This document shows positions 7,178 to 11,061 of a DNA stretch of 11,061 bases, piece after piece. The DNA comes from Bacillota bacterium (GTDB taxonomy: Bacteria; Bacillota; UBA4882; UBA10575): contig JAAYMP010000034.1 of NCBI GenBank assembly GCA_012521315.1, forward strand, positions 1 through 11,061. Reading direction: 5' to 3'. Positions within the stretch are counted from its first letter, which is position 1. Every line of letters begins with the position of its first letter. Under the pieces are notes generated by a model that saw nothing but the letters and a program-made list of their open reading frames with translations, did no database searches and had not been told where the DNA came from. The translations under genes were made by a program, and so were the position numbers.

Positions 7178-8668
7178 TTATTGCCCCAACTCCGCAGTTA
7201 AGACCCGCGCCCATTGGGCGTAGAGTTCTTGGTAGACGGGAGCGAGTTTCGGGTTGGGTTCGATGATCTTTTGGGACTGGAGACCGGCAAACGCCGCTTT
7301 TGGGTCGGGGTAGATCCCGGCTCCGAGCCCGGCGCCACGGGCGGCCCCCTGCGCGCCGTCGGTATTGAAAAGTTCAACCCGGGCTCCGGTCACCGTGGCA
7401 AAGACTTCACAGAAGAGGAGGCTCAAGAACATGTTGGCCTGGCCCGCCCGGACCAGGTTGGGCTGGACGCCTATGTTTTTCATGATCTCTAAACCGTAAT
7501 TCAAGGCATAGACGATCCCTTCCTGGGCGGCGCGTAACAGGTGACCGCGGTGGTGCAGGTTGAAATTCAAACCGCGAATGGAGGCGTTGATTGTTTTGTT
7601 CTCCAGGGTCCGTTCCGCCCCGTTGCCATAGGGGAAAATCAGCAAACCCTCCGCCCCCGGGGGCACCTGGGCGGCCAGACGGTTCATCTCCTCATAGGAG
7701 ACCTGATCCGGCATTACGTTATTTTTCAGCCAGCGGTTTAAGATGCCTGTTCCGTTCAGGCAAAGGAGAATCCCGTAGCGGGGGTCCTCCGGCCGGTGGT
7801 TGACGTGTAAAAAGGTATTTACCCTTGATTTTGGGTCGTAATCCGGTTGGGCGCCGACGCCGTAAACGACCCCGCTCGTCCCGGCGGTTGCCGCTACTTC
7901 GCCGGGGTTCAGGACATTAAGGGAAAAGGCGTTATTCGGTTGGTCCCCGGCCCGGTAAGCCACCAGGGTCCCCGGGTTCAGTCCCAGGGCTTCGGCGGCC
8001 GCTTTCGTCAGTTCGCCTTGGGGGGCGAAAGTCGGAACCACTTCCGGAATTAAATCCTTGTCGATGCCGTAATGGTCGAGGAGCAGGTCGGCCAGTTTTT
8101 GTTCCCGGTAGTCCCAGAGGATCCCCTCGGAAAGGCCGGACGGGGTTGTCTGAATGGCCCCGGTCAGTTTCATGGCCAGATAATCGCCGGGGAGCATCAT
8201 CTTGTAAATCTTCCGGTAGATCTCCGGTTCGTTTTCTTGCACCCACTTTAATTTGGACGCGGTAAAGTTCCCCGGGGAATTTAGCAAGCGGGACAGACAC
8301 AGGTCTTCCCCGAGGGCGCGGAAAGCCCGGTCGCCGATGCCGGCCGCCCTGCTGTCACACCAGATGATCGCCGGCCGTAAGACCTCCCCCGCTTTGTCCA
8401 CCAGGACCAAACCGTGCATCTGGTAGGAGATGCCGATGGCCTTAATCGTGTCCGGTTTAACGTTAGCCTTCGCCAGTAACATGGCGGTTGCGGCTTGCAC
8501 GTGTTGCCACCAGGTTTCCGGGTGTTGTTCCGCCCAGCCCGGTTGCGGGGCGTCGATGGCCAGTTCGGTTTGGGGGGAGACCGCCGAAGCCACCAGCCGG
8601 CCGTCGGCCGCCAGCAAGGAAGCTTTGATCGAGGAGCTTCCCAGGTCATATCCGAGTAAGTAGGTCAT
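7178..8668 (-). CDS. xylB: xylulokinase, FGGY carbohydrate kinase
   Basis: XylB phosphorylates D-xylulose with ATP to xylulose 5-phosphate, which enters the pentose phosphate pathway. The 496 residues match the family length. The first ATPase lobe opens with GYDLGSSSIK (6-15), the phosphate-binding loop. QMHG (83-86) is the substrate-side motif of xylulokinases. AGDQPNNA (240-247) carries the likely catalytic base D242, and TAGTSGV (261-267) is the second phosphate loop. The C-terminal lobe has NTDGAQGAARGAGLGAG, a typical FGGY ending motif. I start at the ATG at 8666-8668, with GGGTGGT just upstream, because an 18-residue upstream extension would precede the conserved N-terminal strand. It lies 70 bases after xylR and 15 before xylA on the same strand. 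The pairing with an isomerase-family gene and a ROK repressor makes xylulose the most likely substrate; another ketopentose cannot be excluded. Confidence 0.92.
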   Translation of the reverse strand: MTYLLGYDLGSSSIKASLLAADGRLVASAVSPQTELAIDAPQPGWAEQHPETWWQHVQAATAMLLAKANVKPDTIKAIGISYQMHGLVLVDKAGEVLRPAIIWCDSRAAGIGDRAFRALGEDLCLSRLLNSPGNFTASKLKWVQENEPEIYRKIYKMMLPGDYLAMKLTGAIQTTPSGLSEGILWDYREQKLADLLLDHYGIDKDLIPEVVPTFAPQGELTKAAAEALGLNPGTLVAYRAGDQPNNAFSLNVLNPGEVAATAGTSGVVYGVGAQPDYDPKSRVNTFLHVNHRPEDPRYGILLCLNGTGILNRWLKNNVMPDQVSYEEMNRLAAQVPPGAEGLLIFPYGNGAERTLENKTINASIRGLNFNLHHRGHLLRAAQEGIVYALNYGLEIMKNIGVQPNLVRAGQANMFLSLLFCEVFATVTGARVELFNTDGAQGAARGAGLGAGIYPDPKAAFAGLQSQKIIEPNPKLAPVYQELYAQWARVLTAELGQ

Positions 8669-8738
8669 TTTTAACCACCCTTTTTTTAGTTTTGCGCAAT
8701 CCGGTTTTACCCCGGTCACCACCTCACTTTCCGGCTGC

Positions 8739-9899
8739 TCAGGTCAGGGCATTGGTGATCTGCGCAAGGACGATGGAACCCATGCCCAAAGCGGCAGCTT
8801 TATTTCCCAGTTGAGAAAATTCCAAACGGACACCGGCAAAGGACTTCTCCAGGGCCCGTGCTTTGATCTCTTTCAGTAACGAGTTGAAGATTAGCGGTTT
8901 GAGGTTGGTGATCTTGCCGCCGATGATCACCATCTCCGGATTCAGGCCGTTGATGACGCTGGCGATCCCAAGGCCGAGGTATTTGGTGACGGTCCGGAGG
9001 ACGTTGGTGGCGTGGCCGTCGTTTTCTTGGCATTTCAGGAGAAATTCCGGAAAAGAGATCTGCTTATTGCCGGTCGTTTCAGCATACATCCGGAGGGCGG
9101 CGGCGTTCGAAGCGTAAACCTCCCAGCAACCCCTGTTCCCGCACGGGCAGAGGATCCCCTCCGGCTCCACCGTGATATGCCCAAATTCGCCCGCATTGCG
9201 GAGATGACCGGCGAACAACTTATGGTCGATGATTAACCCGCAACCGATCCCCATGCCGACCGAGATGTAAGCCAGATGGCCGACGTTGCGGCCCAAGCCG
9301 TACTCCACTTCGCCCAGGGCGCCGGCGTTGGCTTCGTTCTCAAGATAGATGGGCTTATCCAAAGCGAGCATGGCCGGCAAATCCACGTTTTTCCACCCCA
9401 GGTTCGGGGCAAAATCGATCGTCTCCGCCTCACTGTTCAGGACGCCCGGGACACCAATCCCGATCCCGCCCAGTTTCGACCAGGGAATTTCGTAAGCGGC
9501 CAATAATTCGTGGATAAAAGTTTTGAGCAGGGGGACAACCTTCCACTCGTCCCGATCCTGAAAGGCAACCTCCTGCTCCGCTTTGATGTCGCCTTTAAAA
9601 TCAAGGAGGACGCCGACGATGCGGTCGACTTGAAGGTCAAGCCCCAGAGTATAACAGTAATCGGGGTTTAATTGATACAGGAGGGATCTTCGCCCGCCGG
9701 TCGAACGGGCGATCCCGCTGTTGAGGATCAGATTCTCCTGTTCCAGTTCGCGGATGAACGTCGAAACGGTGGTGGTACTTAAACCGAGTTCCTCGGTGAG
9801 TTCGCGCTTGGAAACTACCTGTTTGGCCTTTACGCAACGGAGGATCTGTGCTTTGTTGTTGGTCCGCATGAGTTCTTGATTGATTGTTTTTTTAATCAT
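8739..9899 (-). CDS. xylR: ROK-family transcriptional repressor, probable XylR
   Basis: This 386-residue protein joins an N-terminal winged helix-turn-helix to a ROK sugar-sensing domain. The region NQELMRTNNKAQIL (7-20) and the following helix-turn-helix, with VVSKRELTEELGLSTTTVST (about 28-47) and the wing TGGRRSLLY (67-75), match xylose repressors. The ROK domain shows the DLQ-type ATPase-fold strand at 88-90, GIGIGVPGV (145-153), ENEANAGALGE (187-197), GMGIGCGL (215-222), and the zinc site GEFGH (H241) with CPCGNRGC (C251, C253, C258). It should bind DNA without sugar and release it when xylose or glucose binds. The ATG at 9897-9899 follows GAGGTTGAGGA. It heads the run xylR-xylB-xylA, so it probably represses its own operon; no classical xyl operator palindrome was recognised upstream. 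The regulated sugar is inferred from context. Confidence 0.88.
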   Translation of the reverse strand: MIKKTINQELMRTNNKAQILRCVKAKQVVSKRELTEELGLSTTTVSTFIRELEQENLILNSGIARSTGGRRSLLYQLNPDYCYTLGLDLQVDRIVGVLLDFKGDIKAEQEVAFQDRDEWKVVPLLKTFIHELLAAYEIPWSKLGGIGIGVPGVLNSEAETIDFAPNLGWKNVDLPAMLALDKPIYLENEANAGALGEVEYGLGRNVGHLAYISVGMGIGCGLIIDHKLFAGHLRNAGEFGHITVEPEGILCPCGNRGCWEVYASNAAALRMYAETTGNKQISFPEFLLKCQENDGHATNVLRTVTKYLGLGIASVINGLNPEMVIIGGKITNLKPLIFNSLLKEIKARALEKSFAGVRLEFSQLGNKAAALGMGSIVLAQITNALT

Positions 9900-10411
9900 T
9901 CCTCAACCTCGATTTCTTGTAATAGTGTGTCGCAAATGTTAATAAAAAAATTTTTAAAAGTATTTTACTATATTCGCGAGCGGCCGATCTTATTCCTGCC
10001 AATACGGTGAAATTGTTGCGGGTAACCGTAAAACTTATGAACGGTCAAAGGGACCGGCTTTCGGTTATGAAATCGATTGGGCAAGAGTTGTTGAGAAAAG
10101 AGAAATACGATTTTTAACGGAGAAACCAATCGCAAATGAGCGATACGATTTGTAAAACTGTCTTTCCCGAAACAATTGACAGATCTTTGGGTTTAATATT
10201 GGCGGTTTTGCTAGTAATAGTTATGAACTTTAAGAAATAGAATTGTTGAAAACGGAGGTCTTTCTGTAGATTCGTTTCGTATTTATATGTAAAACAGGAG
10301 CTTTTAAAGGGATTTCAATTTGAGTTCAAGGGAAGATATACAAATTTGGGCCATGGGAACCTGCTCTTAGGTTAGGGGATTAGTGATGAACGGATGAAAA
10401 AGGTCAAGGCC
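9900..10411. other. AT-rich intergenic region upstream of xylR
   Basis: This region of 512 bases separates the divergently oriented xylR and tRNA-Leu genes and is clearly AT-richer than its neighbours. It should hold the promoter and operator for xylRBA, but I found no convincing -35/-10 pair near xylR on the minus strand; the stretch at 9941-9975 is almost pure A/T. ATACGATTT occurs twice (10105-10113 and 10143-10151) and TTATGAA three times (10035, 10065, 10221). A short inverted repeat ACCGT/ACGGT lies at 10025-10045, and a small hairpin AACCT/AGGTT at 10358-10373. Several frames are open for 35-65 codons, including 9958-10155 with no start codon, but no recognisable gene is present. Confidence 0.6.
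10136..10240 (+). CDS. possible small membrane peptide, 34 residues
   Basis: An ATG-started frame encodes 34 residues: about 16 mostly polar residues, then the hydrophobic run LGLILAVLLVIVM, and the ending NFKK. This is the layout of a single-pass small membrane protein with a positive C-terminal end. A weak ribosome site GGAGA lies at 10119-10123, but its spacing of 12 bases is longer than usual. No family is recognised and no promoter was identified. Other frames here are also open, and AT-rich DNA readily yields hydrophobic stretches, so chance is a real alternative. Confidence 0.22.
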   Translation: MSDTICKTVFPETIDRSLGLILAVLLVIVMNFKK

Positions 10412-10416
10412 TTGAC
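10403..10416. repeat. perfect 14-base palindrome over the tRNA-Leu -35 box
   Basis: GTCAAGGCCTTGAC is its own reverse complement. Its right half supplies TTGAC of the -35 box of the tRNA-Leu promoter, and its left half gives TTGACC on the minus strand. It could be an operator for a dimeric regulator or the shared -35 region of two divergent promoters. Confidence 0.7.
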
Positions 10417-10440
10417 AATCACGACTAAAGATTGTATAAT
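10412..10440 (+). promoter_or_regulatory. consensus sigma-A promoter of tRNA-Leu
   Basis: TTGACA (10412-10417) and TATAAT (10435-10440) are exact consensus hexamers separated by the ideal 17 bases. Transcription should begin near 10446-10448, about ten bases before the mature tRNA. A promoter this strong fits a stable-RNA gene. Confidence 0.95.
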
Positions 10441-10456
10441 CTTAAATGCTGAACGT

Positions 10457-10539
10457 GCCCAGGTGGCGGAACTGGCAGACGCGTACGTTTGAGGGGCGTA
10501 TGGGCAACCGTACCGGTTCAAGTCCGGTCCTGGGCACCA
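10457..10539 (+). tRNA. tRNA-Leu, anticodon GAG
   Basis: A complete leucine tRNA of 83 bases including an encoded CCA end. The acceptor arms GCCCAGG (10457-10463) and CCTGGGC (10529-10535) pair fully. The D region contains GGCAGAC. The anticodon stem TACGT/GCGTA encloses the loop TTGAGGG, with GAG at 10491-10493, which reads CUC and CUU. The extra arm (10501-10511) is long, as in class II tRNAs for Leu. The T arm ACCGG/CCGGT holds the TTCAAGT loop at 10517-10523. It appears to be a single-gene unit, with its own promoter upstream and a terminator directly after it. Confidence 0.97.
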
Positions 10540-10550
10540 TAAGAGAGTTC

Positions 10551-10588
10551 ACTGCAGAAGTACCGGCAGGTACCGATGCAGTTTTTTT
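10551..10588 (+). terminator. intrinsic terminator after tRNA-Leu
   Basis: ACTGCA (10551-10556) pairs with TGCAGT (10577-10582), and GTACC (10560-10564) with GGTAC (10569-10573) around the loop GGCA, leaving a three-by-three internal loop. A run of seven T follows at 10582-10588. It closes the tRNA transcript 12 bases after the CCA end, so the downstream gene needs its own promoter or read-through. Confidence 0.9.
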
Positions 10589-10620
10589 GTTTCTAGTGTT
10601 AGCTTGGCGGGGGGATGACG

Positions 10621-11061
10621 ATGCGGGAGCTCCATGTGGGAGTGGTCACGGAGACGGTCGCGCGGTTGTGTGTTGAGGCCTGCCGGGAACTGGACGCGGA
10701 GGTCCGCGCTCTGCTTGAGAAGGCCCGCAACGAAGAGGAGTCGGCGTTGGGCTGTTTCATCCTTGACCAAGTGCTGGCGAATTTGGCGGTGGCGGCCCGG
10801 GAACAGTTGCCCATTTGCCAGGACACCGGGATCTGCGTGGTTTTTCTGGAGATTGGTCAAGATCTGCATCTGATCGGCGGGGACCTGGAGGAGGCGGTCA
10901 ATGCGGGCGTCCGCCGGGGCTACCAGGAGGGCTACCTCCGGAAATCGGTGTTATCGCCCCTGACCCGGGTTAACACCCAAGATAATACGCCGGCGGTAAT
11001 CCACACCCGGATTGTGCCCGGGGATCGCCTGCAGGTCACCGTCGCCCCGAAAGGGGCCGGC
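10621..11061 (+). CDS. fumA: class I fumarate hydratase, alpha subunit (3' end outside window)
   Basis: The first 147 residues of the iron-sulfur fumarase alpha subunit are visible; full subunits are about 280 residues and work with a separate beta subunit, expected just downstream. The enzyme hydrates fumarate to L-malate. Recognition rests on PICQDTG (64-70), whose C66 is a ligand of the 4Fe-4S cluster, then VFLEIGQ (74-80), the block GYQEGYLRKSV (100-110), NTQDNTPAVIHT (118-129) and VAPKGAG (141-147). I prefer the ATG at 10621 because MRELHVGVVTE is the usual family start and the G-rich site GGCGGGGGG (10606-10614) is well spaced for it; the ATG at 10615 touches that site. Tartrate dehydratase alpha is related and cannot be fully excluded from this fragment. 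It follows the tRNA-Leu terminator; no strong promoter is apparent in the short gap. Confidence 0.92.
   Translation, partial: MRELHVGVVTETVARLCVEACRELDAEVRALLEKARNEEESALGCFILDQVLANLAVAAREQLPICQDTGICVVFLEIGQDLHLIGGDLEEAVNAGVRRGYQEGYLRKSVLSPLTRVNTQDNTPAVIHTRIVPGDRLQVTVAPKGAG

Noticed and set aside
8669..8722. Upstream in-frame start extending XylB by 18 residues
   Set aside because: The ATG at 8666-8668 has a well-placed ribosome site and begins at the conserved first strand of FGGY kinases.
9938..9968. Possible palindromic operator just upstream of xylR
   Set aside because: Pairing by position fails at several central and flanking bases; the apparent symmetry comes from the A and T runs.
10067..10080. 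Catabolite-responsive element (cre)-like TGAAATCGATT
   Set aside because: The left half fits but the last three consensus positions do not match.
10176..10199. TTGACA with a nearby TAATAT as a second plus-strand promoter
   Set aside because: The spacer is only 12 bases and no -10 match occurs at 16-18 bases.
10199..10212. Sigma-54-like promoter (GG and GC elements)
   Set aside because: The spacing between GG and GC is nine bases instead of the required twelve.
1..11061. CRISPR arrays, insertion sequences or prophage genes
   Set aside because: No regularly spaced repeats, transposase or phage genes were found; tRNA-Leu is followed by its own terminator and a fumarase gene, with no integrase.

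Overview
The window looks like a chromosomal segment of a fairly GC-rich member of the Bacillota (Firmicutes). The reasons are the recJ - relA - dtd order with strong Shine-Dalgarno sites, a tRNA gene that encodes its CCA end, a ROK-type repressor heading a xylose operon, and a separate alpha subunit for class I fumarase. A deep-branching clostridial or limnochordial lineage is my guess. The sequence does not settle the genus.

Layout. Positions 1-4169 (+) hold a tight housekeeping block: the 3' part of recJ (single-strand exonuclease), a full bifunctional relA/spoT-type (p)ppGpp enzyme, and dtd (D-aminoacyl-tRNA deacylase) overlapping relA by one base. A secreted DUF4139 protein of unknown function follows after 96 bases (4266-5801, +). 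A spacer at 5802-6022 separates it from three genes on the opposite strand and holds a strong two-way terminator, one arm of which is also present as an extra copy upstream. The minus-strand genes, read from 9899 down to 6023, form an apparent operon of ROK repressor (xylR), xylulokinase (xylB) and xylose isomerase-family enzyme (xylA). The next 512 bases (9900-10411) are visibly AT-richer and hold no confident gene, though one possible 34-residue membrane peptide is noted. Then come a perfect-consensus promoter, tRNA-Leu(GAG), a hairpin terminator, and the 5' part of a class I fumarase alpha-subunit gene that runs off the window.

How the genes work together. XylA should convert D-xylose (or a related aldose) to the ketose, XylB phosphorylates it to xylulose 5-phosphate for the pentose phosphate pathway, and XylR probably represses the operon until sugar is present. 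No sugar transporter is in view. RelA, Dtd and RecJ serve the stringent response, translation quality control and DNA repair, and are grouped by conserved order rather than by a shared pathway.

Most of the window is ordinary. The points most worth a second look are the isomerase, whose metal-site loop departs from classical xylose isomerase and resembles L-rhamnose isomerase; the perfect 14-base palindrome overlapping the -35 box of the tRNA promoter; the unexplained AT-rich spacer; and the duplicated terminator arm. I found no CRISPR array, insertion sequence or defence system.
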